The translations under genes and the position numbers were made by a program. 50,528 bases of DNA from a virus: IMG/VR virus record IMGVR_UViG_3300044470_000406, positions 1 to 50,528 of that record, one strand, 5' to 3'. This document shows positions 1 through 8,800 of the stretch, piece by piece. The notes under the pieces were generated by a model that worked only from the letters and a program-made list of their open reading frames with translations, searched no databases and was not told the origin of the DNA. The stretch's first letter is position 1; each line of letters opens with the position of its first letter.

Positions 1-1650
1 CGGAATCCCAGTGGTTGCCGTGCAGGTCTTCAGATTGGTTGTCAACACCGGAGTTGTCGCCAGTGCCAAAACCACCATCGGATCGACCCCGGAGTCTCCG
101 GCGTATATCGTGTCAAGTCCCCCTGTACGCCCGAGTACTACGCAATTGCTGCAAGTGCCCGTTGCCGCTGCACCGATGACCGACTGGTAGTTGTACTGCG
201 TGGCTGAGCCCGGCCCGGAATTATAGCCATACCAGCTATTATTTGAGCCGGTCTTGTTGGCATTTGCCGATGTCGCGGTATAACCTGCTTGGACCCCCTG
301 CGCACTGTTGTAGCTGCCTGTGGTGTTGGCGTAGAGGGCGGAGACCCCCTGCGCACTGTTGCTGCCGCCTGTGGTGTTGGCGTAGAGGGCGGAGACCCCC
401 TGCGCACTGTTGTTGCTGCCTGTGGTGTTGGAAAAGAGGGCATTGACCCCCTGGGCGCTGTTGTTGCTGCCTGTGGTGTTGGAAAAGAGGGCATTGACCC
501 CCTGGGCGCTGTTCTGGTATCCGGTGGTGTTGGCGTTGAGGGCGGAGACCCCCTGGGCGCTGTTCTGGTATCCGGTGGTGTTGGCGGCGAGGGCATAGGC
601 CCCCTGGGCGCTGTTGTAGCTGCCCGTGGTGTTGGCGTAGAGGGCGGCATACCCCTGCGCGCTGTTGTAGCTGCCTGTGGTGTTGGAGTAGAGGGCGGCA
701 TACCCCTGCGCGCTGTTGTAGTTGCCTGTGGTGTTGGTGTTGAGGGCGGAGACCCCCTGGGCGCTGTTCTGGTATCCGGTGGTGTTGGAAAAGAGGGCAT
801 AGTACCCCTGCGCGCTGTTGTAGCTGCCCGTGGTGTTGTAAGACCCGCCCCCACCGGAAAACGTGTTATACAGAGACGCTAGCCCTTGATATAGCGCCTG
901 AAACGACACTGCCCCTGTCGAATCCTTCCCCGTGTAGGAGAACATCGAAATCGGCGTAATCAACTTCGCGCTGATGCCGATGGTCCCCGTATACGTCGCC
1001 GCCGGAGTGTACGTCAGCGATGTCCCGTTAGCCTTCAGTCCCGCCGTCACTGTTCCACTCGATCCACTAGCAGTTTGGGCCGTCCCGATCGCAATCGTCA
1101 CCGCACCAGACCCGCCTGCACCAATCGTCGTCACCGTCTGGTAAAAATTCCCGCTGGTAAACCCCGTGCATGTGAGCGGCGCTGTCGTACCAGGCGCAAC
1201 GTAGTTCGGGAACGTGCCTGTCCAACCTGTGCCGCTGCACGTCCCGCTGGTGGTCAACTCAGGGCCAAGAGCGGCGGAATCTGTTGCAGTGGTGCCAAGT
1301 GTAATCTCATTCCCAGGGTTCGTTGCCGTACCCAATGTTAGCTGCGCTGCGAGCGTCGGGCTGGGGTAGTTGCCTGTGAGAGCACCGGATGCGGGACCTG
1401 TAGGGGGAGCGCCGGATGCAGGAGGGATCGCCCAATCGCCCGCTACAGCGCACTTTCCGCCCGTCACGGTCCCGAGGCACACGTAGGGAGTGCCGCTTGC
1501 CAGGCAGATCTGATTAAGCGCACCAGGGGTCGCTCCGGGCGTGCCCACGCAAGGGATACCGACCGGAGGATAGGTTCCGGCATTCGGAAGCTGGCCAAAG
1601 GCTGTGGCGCAAGCGGCCATGGCAATCATCAAGAAGTTTCGTATACGCAT
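1..1650 (-). CDS. Tail-fibre-like surface protein with 17-residue repeats (C-terminus beyond window)
   Basis: Reading leftward from ATG 1650 the frame stays open to the window edge (550 codons), so the C-terminus is missing. Residues 1-19 (MRIRNFLMIAMAACATAFG) look like a Sec signal peptide: basic start, hydrophobic core, small residues before Q20. Residues ~30-75 form a four-cysteine module ending in GDW that is shared with the fibre gene at 1873-3102. From about residue 272 there are ten full and one decayed copy of a 17-residue unit NTTGxxNSAQGxxALxx, encoded by a near-perfect 51-bp tandem repeat. Such repeats are known from phage tail fibres and trimeric adhesin stalks, so a trimeric receptor-binding or surface-adhesion role is inferred. 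The signal peptide is odd for a virion protein. It lies at the distal end of the leftward late operon in view. Confidence 0.8.
   Translation of the reverse strand, partial: MRIRNFLMIAMAACATAFGQLPNAGTYPPVGIPCVGTPGATPGALNQICLASGTPYVCLGTVTGGKCAVAGDWAIPPASGAPPTGPASGALTGNYPSPTLAAQLTLGTATNPGNEITLGTTATDSAALGPELTTSGTCSGTGWTGTFPNYVAPGTTAPLTCTGFTSGNFYQTVTTIGAGGSGAVTIAIGTAQTASGSSGTVTAGLKANGTSLTYTPAATYTGTIGISAKLITPISMFSYTGKDSTGAVSFQALYQGLASLYNTFSGGGGSYNTTGSYNSAQGYYALFSNTTGYQNSAQGVSALNTNTTGNYNSAQGYAALYSNTTGSYNSAQGYAALYANTTGSYNSAQGAYALAANTTGYQNSAQGVSALNANTTGYQNSAQGVNALFSNTTGSNNSAQGVNALFSNTTGSNNSAQGVSALYANTTGGSNSAQGVSALYANTTGSYNSAQGVQAGYTATSANANKTGSNNSWYGYNSGPGSATQYNYQSVIGAAATGTCSNCVVLGRTGGLDTIYAGDSGVDPMVVLALATTPVLTTNLKTCTATTGIP
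280..837 (-). repeat. 51-bp tandem repeat, about 11 copies
   Basis: Eleven tandem 51-bp units (17 codons) inside the fibre gene. Ten are well preserved and the last decays after NSAQGV. Neighbouring copies differ mainly in the two codons after TTG (SY, YQ, NY, SN, GS) and in the ALxx residues, while the NSAQG core is constant. Units 6/7 and 7/8 are nearly identical, as expected from recent unit duplication. Confidence 0.9.
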
Positions 1651-1656
1651 TGTCTT

Positions 1657-1842
1657 TTACTCCGTCACCCAGGCCCGCAAAAGGTTGAAAGCTGTGGTAT
1701 TCCCCGCCACGCTCAACGCCCCGAAATACTCCGAGCCCGCCGCGCAACCCGTGAGGTCCAGCGCCAATGGAGTTGCCGCCGATCTTCCGCTTGCCGCGGC
1801 CGGTGCGACTGTTACGCTCTGCGGGTGCGCGTAACTCTTCAT
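1657..1842 (-). CDS. Small protein of unknown function (61 aa)
   Basis: Fits exactly between two fibre genes on the same strand. ATG 1842 was preferred because GGGAG lies 8 nt upstream; a GTG at 1869 would add nine residues and nearly abut the upstream stop. The protein begins MKSYAHPQSVTVAP, is small and rich in Ala, Gly, Ser and Leu, with no signal peptide or known motif; the spaced hydrophobic pattern suggests beta structure. The position suggests a fibre accessory or structural component, but no family is recognised. Confidence 0.6.
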   Translation of the reverse strand: MKSYAHPQSVTVAPAAASGRSAATPLALDLTGCAAGSEYFGALSVAGNTTAFNLLRAWVTE

Positions 1843-1872
1843 GGCGGTGCTCCCGGACGATATGCACACATG

Positions 1873-3102
1873 CTATATCGTAATCGTCGGAGCAAGCGTG
1901 GCCGTAGTGCTCCAGCCGGTCAGATTGAGCGTAAGCGCGCCTGGCCAGTCCGCCAATATGTCAAACGAAAAGTATGTCGTTGCTCCGCCCGTTCCGAATG
2001 CCCGGTAACCGCTCGTTGCATCGGACTCCGGCGTGTCCATGAAGGTGTTGGACCAGAGGATACGCTTGACGAATCGGGGATCGTTACCGACGGACACTGT
2101 ACTGGATGTCGTCCCTATTGGTATCCAGCCGCTCGCCAGCGTACCGCCGCTGCCCGCTTTTGGAATTGCGTTGGCGGCTGGAGTGGCTGTGGCGATCTCA
2201 TCATTGCCACCGTTTTGGTGAGACGATGCGTGTGCAGTAGGGAACCGTGAGTTGTTATTGCGCGCATCATCTGTCGCCACCGCAACGCTTGACGTTGCGG
2301 TGCTCATGGTGACGCCTCCCTTGACGGAATCGGAGGCTGTAGGTAAGCTATACGTCCCAGCCGGAACCGCGCAGCCCTCTGCCGCGCCGGATGCATCAAC
2401 TCCCGCCGCGAAATTCCCGGCACTACAGTTGGCCCCATTAGCTGCCAAAGCCGTCGCGGTGGCGGCATTCCCTTCCACCGTCCCTGTGACCAGCCCCGTG
2501 GTGTTTACCGCTGGGGAACTACCGCTCGCCGTCAGGCCATCGTCCACGATGCTGGCGTTGCACAACGATCCGATGGTGGAGGTGATAACCCCGGTGGTCG
2601 CGCCGCCCGACATCCTCGCCAACGCGCAACTGGTCGCGCCCGTTTCGCCGGGCAGCACGATGTGATTCGGGTAGGCCGCCAAAGACGCGGGACCGCTTGT
2701 GATCGTGGTCAGTGCCCCAACCTGCGTAGACGATCCATCGGGCAAGTATGCCACTACCCCGTAAGAGTACGTTGTTGCGCATGTCCCCACACAGGTGGAC
2801 GTCACGCTGGGGGCTGCCGGGGTTGCCAGCGGGACTACCGTGATGCTCCCGGTTCGAACGGCGCCGGAAGATGGCTGCAACGTCCAGTCGCCCGGCACGG
2901 AGCACGTGGTGACATTCACCGCTCCGGTGCAAAGATAGATCGCGGGTCCGATGTAGCAAAGCGTCCCGAGTGGCGCCGAAATCTGCGGTGGCGTGCTGAC
3001 GCAAGGGATGGTGCTGAGGTTGACGGTGACACTCCCCGGCTTGGGGACTTGGGCAAATCCTATGCCGCAACACGTCGCAAAGATCAGGAGTGTCCACCGC
3101 AT
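1873..3102 (-). CDS. Tail-fibre protein with signal peptide
   Basis: 409 aa. Residues 1-17 (MRWTLLIFATCCGIGFA) look like a signal peptide with likely cleavage before Q18. A four-cysteine module (IPC, LC, YLC, TC, then GDW) matches the N-terminal module of the gene at 1-1650. The middle and C-terminal parts carry typical fibre signatures: a GNAATATALAANG segment, SDSVKGGV, and HASSHQNGGNDEI, which resembles the HxSxHxxGGxDPI motif common in phage tail fibres. Role: probable receptor-binding fibre. The start lies one base after the stop of the upstream gene, so it is operonic with the two neighbours, which also encode signal-peptide-like N-termini. Confidence 0.85.
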   Translation of the reverse strand: MRWTLLIFATCCGIGFAQVPKPGSVTVNLSTIPCVSTPPQISAPLGTLCYIGPAIYLCTGAVNVTTCSVPGDWTLQPSSGAVRTGSITVVPLATPAAPSVTSTCVGTCATTYSYGVVAYLPDGSSTQVGALTTITSGPASLAAYPNHIVLPGETGATSCALARMSGGATTGVITSTIGSLCNASIVDDGLTASGSSPAVNTTGLVTGTVEGNAATATALAANGANCSAGNFAAGVDASGAAEGCAVPAGTYSLPTASDSVKGGVTMSTATSSVAVATDDARNNNSRFPTAHASSHQNGGNDEIATATPAANAIPKAGSGGTLASGWIPIGTTSSTVSVGNDPRFVKRILWSNTFMDTPESDATSGYRAFGTGGATTYFSFDILADWPGALTLNLTGWSTTATLAPTITI

Positions 3103-3103
3103 G

Positions 3104-3556
3104 TCAGTTCTCCGTGTACTGGATCAGGATAGCGTAGGCCCCAGAGGTCGACGCGATGGAGACATTGAAGTTGTCCGCAACCCCGCGCGCCAGCACAGTG
3201 GATAGGGCGATGCTTTTCCATCCAGTGATCGCGTACGGCTGCCCCAGGTTCGTGCCTGCCCCAACGTTCGATGTCTTGTAGGCTTGCGCCTCGGAGTTGG
3301 CCGTTCCCTTCGACTGCGGCGCCGTCGCCGTGATCGTGGTGCTTGCCGCGGTCCCACTGCGTGAGAGTTGCACCGAGCAAGACGCACACTCGACGTACAC
3401 CCCCACAATGGTGACGTTCTTGACCGATCCGGCCGTGTGCTGCACAGTCAGGGTGGTGGCCTGCGTCGATAGCGTCCCGCTGTCGTAGGCGGTGTAGATG
3501 GCCGGCTGCGCAAGTGCGGTGAACGCCAGCGCCAGGAAAAGCAGGGTGGATCTCAT
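3104..3556 (-). CDS. Small secreted-looking beta-rich protein of unknown function
   Basis: 150 aa. Residues 1-16 (MRSTLLFLALAFTALA) form a very clear signal-peptide-like stretch followed by Q17, as in the two fibre genes downstream. The mature part is Ser/Thr/Ala-rich with alternating hydrophobic residues (e.g. NVTIVGVYVECASCSV), suggesting a beta-sandwich, and has one CxxC-like cysteine pair (CASC). Spacing to neighbours is 1 nt downstream and 15 nt upstream. No family recognised; by context a virion or surface-adhesion accessory protein. Confidence 0.75.
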   Translation of the reverse strand: MRSTLLFLALAFTALAQPAIYTAYDSGTLSTQATTLTVQHTAGSVKNVTIVGVYVECASCSVQLSRSGTAASTTITATAPQSKGTANSEAQAYKTSNVGAGTNLGQPYAITGWKSIALSTVLARGVADNFNVSIASTSGAYAILIQYTEN

Positions 3557-3571
3557 GATGTGACTCCTTCG

Positions 3572-4663
3572 TCAGTCTTCGTCGTCTTCTGCGGGCTCTC
3601 CGGTCAGGCGGTCAACAGACAATGTGCACCAACAGCCAGGGTGGGGAAGATCAGGTACGGCATCCACTGGATAGGGGGAATTTTCCTCAAGTTCAAGACA
3701 CGAACAGTCGGAATTGTCATCGTGATCCTCTGAGCATGTCCAGGAGATGGTTTCCACCCCGCCGGCCTGCCACCCCTGAAGGTTCCCGCGATTTTCCGCC
3801 AGGAGCGCCTCGGTCTTCGCAATCATCATGGCCCGCGACTCGCTGAAGGCGCCAGCCTCCTGGATGGCGGAACTGAGTTCCCGCATCCCGGTATTGCGAC
3901 TGAACGCGTCCTCTATCACGCTACGCAGGCTGTCGCGCGTGCTCTCTGAAATAGCCCACTGAGCATTCGGGTTGTCGACCAGCTTCCCATCGACCCACTT
4001 CTTGCCCACCATCTCCGCCGCGCGCTCATGCGCCCACTTGCCCGCGATGGAATTCACTTCGCTGATAACGTCCGTGTCGCGGATCTCCAGTTGGGCCAGC
4101 GCCTGGTACCCGCCGGCCTCCGCGATGGTGGTGAGCGCCGCTTCCGCCTCGGGAATCAGGTCGTCCCAGTCGATGTGGAGCACCTCATCCGCTTGCAGCG
4201 CCTGCATCGCGGCAATCTGGGCTGGCGTCAGTTTGGGCTTCGCATCGGCCTTCGAAACCTTCTCAGCCGACTCACCGACCAGCAGCACGCGCCTGGCGAT
4301 CTTCGCCGCGGCATCCCGCAGGAACTCCCCCAGCTTTGCCTGGAACTGGCGCCGGGCCCTGTCTACCGTGGGGCCGCCGCGCTGGAGTGGGGGCAGGCTG
4401 GCGGCCTTGCGCAGCCGGCGGCCATGCACATTGATGACTTCGCTTCCAGCCAGCGGGAGCGCCTCTCGCTCCCCGGCCTTGAGCACCTTCCCTTCGTCGC
4501 CGGGGCCCTCGAACTCGCGCGGGTCGAATCCGAGAATCCCCACCACATCGGAAGGCGTGGGGTTCAGCTGCGAATCGTCATCGGGAGACTCATCGGCAAA
4601 CTCTGGGGCGCGCCAGTCCAGTGCGGCCGAAACCTCGCCGAAATGTGCATCCAGTAGGCTCAT
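3572..4663 (-). CDS. Minor head / head morphogenesis protein (SPP1 gp7 / Mu F family)
   Basis: 363 aa. The C-terminal third has the family pattern: AMMIAKTEALLAENRG, then W..G....W.C.ED...SDCSCLELE, ending PHPGCWCTL with clustered Cys and His. Family members bind the portal or capsid and are carried in virions in few copies. The N-terminal ~50 residues are acidic (DAHFGE..DWRAPEF..SPDDDSQLNPTPSD..GILGFDP) and reappear in a short plus-strand fragment at 5595-5810. Position just downstream of the portal gene is the normal order. The start ATG follows AGGAATT. Confidence 0.88.
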   Translation of the reverse strand: MSLLDAHFGEVSAALDWRAPEFADESPDDDSQLNPTPSDVVGILGFDPREFEGPGDEGKVLKAGEREALPLAGSEVINVHGRRLRKAASLPPLQRGGPTVDRARRQFQAKLGEFLRDAAAKIARRVLLVGESAEKVSKADAKPKLTPAQIAAMQALQADEVLHIDWDDLIPEAEAALTTIAEAGGYQALAQLEIRDTDVISEVNSIAGKWAHERAAEMVGKKWVDGKLVDNPNAQWAISESTRDSLRSVIEDAFSRNTGMRELSSAIQEAGAFSESRAMMIAKTEALLAENRGNLQGWQAGGVETISWTCSEDHDDNSDCSCLELEENSPYPVDAVPDLPHPGCWCTLSVDRLTGEPAEDDED

Positions 4664-4737
4664 AATTCCTGTATTTTCAATACTTTACGATTTAACGCTA
4701 CCTTCGCCACACCTTCGCCATTTTCTGCTGGTTCTGG

Positions 4738-4766
4738 TTGCAAAAAGGGGTGGAATTTGCAATAAT
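4738..4766 (+). promoter_or_regulatory. Sigma70-like promoter
   Basis: TTGCAA (4738-4743), 17-bp spacer, AATAAT (4761-4766). Predicted transcription start near 4773, directly in front of the hairpin that precedes the gene at 4806. Confidence 0.6.
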
Positions 4767-4773
4767 ACTATTA

Positions 4774-4793
4774 GGCCAGCACATCAACTGGCC
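4774..4793 (+). repeat. Leader inverted repeat, partly repeated at 27.5 kb
   Basis: GGCCAG, 8-nt loop CACATCAA, CTGGCC. It sits just before the GAGGAG ribosome site of the gene at 4806. A close relative (GCCAGCACATCAACGGGCC) occurs at 27501-27519, also in a leader, so this may be a shared regulatory element. Confidence 0.5.
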
Positions 4794-4805
4794 GAGGAGA
4801 TCAAA

Positions 4806-5180
4806 ATGACACAAAATGAGTTGCTCCGAACGATTACCGCCGCAGTAGCCGACATCCTGCGCACCGGGAACAGCGCACCAAAACTCTATCTCCGCGTGAG
4901 GCCGAATGGCTCCGTGGATGTGGATAAAGAGATATCGTGGTGCTGCTCCCCGGACGAGTATTATAAGCGCATCCCGCACACCCTCAGCCTCGAAGTGCTC
5001 CAGGGTAGCCGTGATTACACCGGCCTGGACGATGGCGAGATCGAACAGTGCGCAAACATGGCCGAAGAGGCTGCCGTGGATATCATCCTCGGATGGGAGC
5101 GTGAGATCGACGAATGGATTGCGGCCGGCAACCTGGAGGGCGTGGCCGAATCGGAACGCCATGTGCTCTATGCGGAGTGA
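4806..5180 (+). CDS. Phage protein of unknown function (124 aa)
   Basis: Starts MTQNELLRTITAAVADILRT with GAGGAG 6 nt upstream of ATG and a good promoter before it. Acidic, mixed alpha/beta composition with a central CC and a C-terminal helical stretch containing ILGWEREIDEWIAAG. No recognised family. It is one of two rightward genes inside the leftward late region, which suggests separate, perhaps early or lysogenic, expression. Confidence 0.75.
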   Translation: MTQNELLRTITAAVADILRTGNSAPKLYLRVRPNGSVDVDKEISWCCSPDEYYKRIPHTLSLEVLQGSRDYTGLDDGEIEQCANMAEEAAVDIILGWEREIDEWIAAGNLEGVAESERHVLYAE

Positions 5181-5382
5181 GCGATTGCCGAAAATCCGCA
5201 TGGCCAATAGTACTTTGCGGGCCAAGGCCACCCGCGCGCGAAGACGAATGGAAGGCCGTTGCATTGATTGTGACCATCGGCTCAAACACTCTCGGCGCTG
5301 GCGGTGTGCAGGATGCGCGCGGAAACAAAATGCTCTGCGGCGCAAATGGAGAATGGAGCGCAAATTGGGTAAACGAATCTGA
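5170..5382 (+). CDS. Small basic zinc-ribbon protein
   Basis: 70 aa, overlapping the upstream gene's end by 11 nt. Very rich in Arg and Lys, with CIDC at residues 31-34 and CAGC at 46-49, a likely four-cysteine zinc site, followed by a basic helix (RKQNALRRKWRMERKLGKR). A nucleic-acid-binding role is inferred. The ATG has no strong ribosome site of its own, so coupling to the upstream gene is likely. Confidence 0.6.
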   Translation: MRSERLPKIRMANSTLRAKATRARRRMEGRCIDCDHRLKHSRRWRCAGCARKQNALRRKWRMERKLGKRI

Positions 5383-5393
5383 TAACGCACTGC

Positions 5394-5418
5394 CGGCGCG
5401 GCATGGAGGACCGCGCCG
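5394..5418. repeat. Hairpin with GGAGGA loop, copy 1
   Basis: 8-bp perfect stem CGGCGCGG/CCGCGCCG with a 9-nt loop CATGGAGGA. A second copy with the same stem and near-identical loop is at 27550-27576. The loop presents a Shine-Dalgarno-like GGAGG in single-stranded form. Confidence 0.7.
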
Positions 5419-5557
5419 CATGGCCGCAGCAGCATAGCCCCGGCAGCGCGGCCTCTCGACATCGATACCCCCGAATTATTACGGTCTTCGTAGTGGCCCA
5501 TCGCCGCCACTCTGGCGGACTCCAGGCCCGCGTAGCCTTTGGGGTGATGCCCATCAA

Positions 5558-5579
5558 GCGGGGGTAGGAAAGCCCCCGC
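5558..5579. repeat. GC-rich hairpin before the gp7-like fragment
   Basis: 7-bp perfect stem GCGGGGG/CCCCCGC with 8-nt loop TAGGAAAG, ending 15 nt before the ATG at 5595. There is no T-run, so a terminator is unlikely; more likely a leader structure. Confidence 0.55.
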
Positions 5580-5594
5580 AACCACGAGGATACA

Positions 5595-5810
5595 ATGCCA
5601 ATACTGCCTGATGCCCATTTCGGAAACGCTCAGGATCCGCCGATTGACTGGCGCGGCCCGAAAGCCGTAGACAGCTCCGCAGACGATGATTCTGAGTTGA
5701 CGCCCACGCCGGCCGATACGGTAGCCCTACTTGGCTTCGATCCGGCGGATGGCACAAACACCGTTCATGCCGCCAGCCGCGCCCGCCATGGAGCGAATAC
5801 GGCGGGATGA
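5595..5810 (+). pseudogene. Fragment resembling the N-terminus of the minor head protein
   Basis: 71 codons from ATG 5595 (GAGGATACA before it). The first ~50 residues follow those of the minor head protein at 3572-4663: DAHFG, DWRxP, a DDDS(Q/E)LxPTP block and LLGFDP are kept in the same order, more than half identical over about 45 residues. After GFDP similarity stops and the frame runs antisense into the 3' end of the portal/topoisomerase gene. It lies on the opposite strand to its relative, so an inverted partial duplication is inferred. It could still be expressed as a short decoy or scaffold peptide. Confidence 0.6.
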
Positions 5811-8800
5811 ATATAGGAAGTTAGGGCCACCGTTGGCGTATTCCCCAGCCGACTGGATACATGCTCCGCCACCGCGCGTACGGCCTTCACGTATTCCTTC
5901 TGTGTGGATGGAGCCCGCATCGATCCCAGTTTGATTGCGGCCTCACGCGTTCCGAGCAACGTCCGAAAATCCTTGGTTTTGAACCCGCCGCCATCGAACT
6001 GGTGGGTGTACTCAAGCAGCGATGTCCCCGACACATGCGGGAATAGTTGACCGTCTGGTCCCGCCGCCGCAGCTCGATCCCTAATCATCCCAGCTATCTT
6101 CGAGTCACTCACCGGAAGATTGATATTTACGCCCTTCTTTCCTGTGAACCGCAGATAGGTCTGCTCGCCTTCCTGTACCACGTGGCGGCCCAATAGCGTG
6201 GTGGCTCCGTAAGCCTGCACCTTGGCCCGCGTATCCTCCTCCGAGCCAGGCCGGATGCCCATCGACATGACCAGGCTCGCGCATTCGGCGTGTTCCGCTG
6301 TCCTCCCATCGGCCGACCTCAGGTTGGCATCATTCTCCGCGCGAATCTTGTCGAACTTACTGTCCAATTCCTGAATACGCGCAAACTTGGCGGCCGATTG
6401 CGAATCCTGAAACTCCTTCGAGTACACGTACTGGTCGCGGCCCTTGGCGTCTTTTCCGATAGCTTGCAGCGCAGCCTTCGGATCGGGGTTGATGCGGACG
6501 CCTGTCCATGCCGGCGGGAGTTTCAACTCCTGAATATGCGCAGGCCAGTCCTTCCGATTTTCGGGTGCCGAGACCAACGCACTGGAGCCACCGCCACTAC
6601 CAAACTCTCCCCCGCCTGGCTGGCCGGCTGGAACCCGCGGCTGATCGTCCGAGTACTTCGCCAGCCACTCCAGCCCCTCTATGGCCTTCAGTAGCGCCAG
6701 CCGGTCAGTAGGTGAGTCGAGTGGTTCGTTTTTTTTTACGTCTTCCAGCCCGGCGATGGCCTTCCGGATCTCAATGGCGGCCGCGCGCGGGGTGAACTGC
6801 CAATCGACGGCCTTCTGCAACCCTTCGATCAACAGTAACGCTTTCGGCTTCGGCGTCTCATCGGCGGCCGGCTTCGTCTCACCCTTGGGCGGTTTCGCGC
6901 CAGGTTCAACGGGTTTCGTCTCAGGAGCGCCGCTTCCCGGCCCGCCTGGGGCGCCAGGCATCGCGCCGCCCTCGGGGGCGTGCTGAGTGATGGCCATCCA
7001 GCCGGCGGGCGTGGGCCAGCCCAGTTTGTCCGCCTCGGGCTCCGGCCGCGGATCGCGACCCAGCGCCTTCAGTTCGTCGTTCGGTGACGACATGAGAGCC
7101 GTTATCCTGATCTGAGCCGCCGTCGCCGCCTGCACCGGATCGGTCTGAGTTTCCATCGAGAAGCCAAACTCGTACCCGTCGAACCCCATCTGCACTTGCA
7201 GGATGTAGTTCATGAATACCCTGAAGAGCCACGTCGCCCAAGGCTTCGTGCCCTCTTCTTGCGCCGCCTCTTGATTGCTCTGGCTACTGTTCCCGTGAAT
7301 GGCGATCTTGCCGTTGCGGCGTGTGACAAACAGCCCCGTAGGTACCTTGAAGCACCACACTGGCCCGTCGTAGTTCTCTCGCCTGATGTTGTGAGTAGTC
7401 CACAGAATGTGCTCTTCTCGCAGGCATAAATTCACCCGATACATGGCATGGTGGATACGGGTCAATCCCGGGTGTTCCCCACGGTTAACAGCGGAAGCAG
7501 CGCAGTACCCCAATTTAAATGCCATCTCCTGAACATCGTCCCGCAAGCGCGGGGAGGATGTAGCGTATGAACCGGTAGCACCTTCCTTTCCTGGCACCCA
7601 GGAACCATCTCCGAGCATCATGGCATCGAATAGAATCCGCACTTGCCGAATCGATAACTTTAGAAATTCACGCGGGATGTGTTTGTCAAAACAATAGCCG
7701 CCCGTATTCCGCATCAGGTATTCGCAGAGCGGCTTCCCATAAACATTCCAGCGGGTCACGCCATCGGATTGCACTGGATACCGACTCCACTTGAACGGCA
7801 GCCGAGACAAGCAAGCTTCAATTTTTGCGACGTTCGCCGCGTCCTTCTGGCATAACGTCAGGAGATAGTGCCGCTTCGAGTGGGACAGGCCGCCCTCAGA
7901 CAGATAATATCCGAGGAATTCAAGCCAGTCATCCATCTTGACCGTGAAGCCTGGGCGCACACAACCGTTCCTGGCGCCTACCCTATTCTGCACCAGACAC
8001 ACTGTTGGGCCAGACACTCCGTACTTTCGGCCGATAGCCTCCTGCGTCATCCCCACTTCGGAGCGAATTGAGTCCATCTGTTCCAGCGTCAACTTGGCTT
8101 GCCCGAGATGAACAGCAGGGATCTCGAAAGTCTCAACTTCCCTTCCGGCGAACACAGCAGACGCCTCGAACTTCACTGGGCGCTTAACTGCCCCGGCACG
8201 CACCTTGCGGAACTCAGACCACGCGCGCTTGCGGCCATTGAATTGCCGCGCCCACATGTTGTGCTCTGGGGTTACGAGAACATCGACATTCTGGCTGGTG
8301 AAATGGACCATTTCGCCAGAATAAGGGTACAGGAACCGCTCCTCGGGGACAACGAACTCCATCCCACCAGTGATGGGATCGAACTGAGCTACCTTCTCCC
8401 CGTCAGCGATATCGCCGAACAGTTTCCAGCCATTCTCGGTGAGCGTTTCTGTATCCGCCGAATGGCAGGCGCGGTTCATCATTTTCAGGAGGCGCTGTGG
8501 TGACGTCCCAAACGCGAAGCAGATCTTCCGGATGTGCAGATCGTCGAATGGGTCTGCCAGTGCCTTCTCTTGGGTCTGAATGAACTGGTCTGCCCCGTTC
8601 TTATTGAACCCCTGCGCCATCTGGAACTGCTGCCGCGCCGCAAGGTCCCCCGCCAACCGCGAGTTCATCCACTTCATCGCGGTCTCAATGTCCTTGATGT
8701 CCGTGCCGGGAGGTACCACTTGCAGCATCCCCGGAATGGCGCCGGCCGTGTAGTTCAACGTCACAAACTCTAGCCGCTTGATGCCGACTTCGATTTCAGG

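Larger units (their letters stand above)
4664..4805. promoter_or_regulatory. Divergent intergenic region
   Basis: Separates the leftward minor head gene from a rightward two-gene unit. It holds the promoter at 4738-4766, an inverted repeat at 4774-4793 and a GAGGAG ribosome site at 4794-4799. A short direct repeat (GGCGAAGGT, twice, minus-strand reading) lies near 4705-4723. The sequence is more AT-rich than its surroundings. Confidence 0.6.

Noticed and set aside
289-882. Plus-strand open frame with Val/Gly-rich repeats
   Set aside because: It is the antisense reading of the 51-bp fibre repeats; the minus-strand frame has a start, signal peptide, known repeat motif and operon context.
3972-5180. 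Plus-strand frame of 402 codons
   Set aside because: Only the part from ATG 4806 has a promoter, ribosome site and sensible composition; the first two thirds are antisense to the minor head gene.
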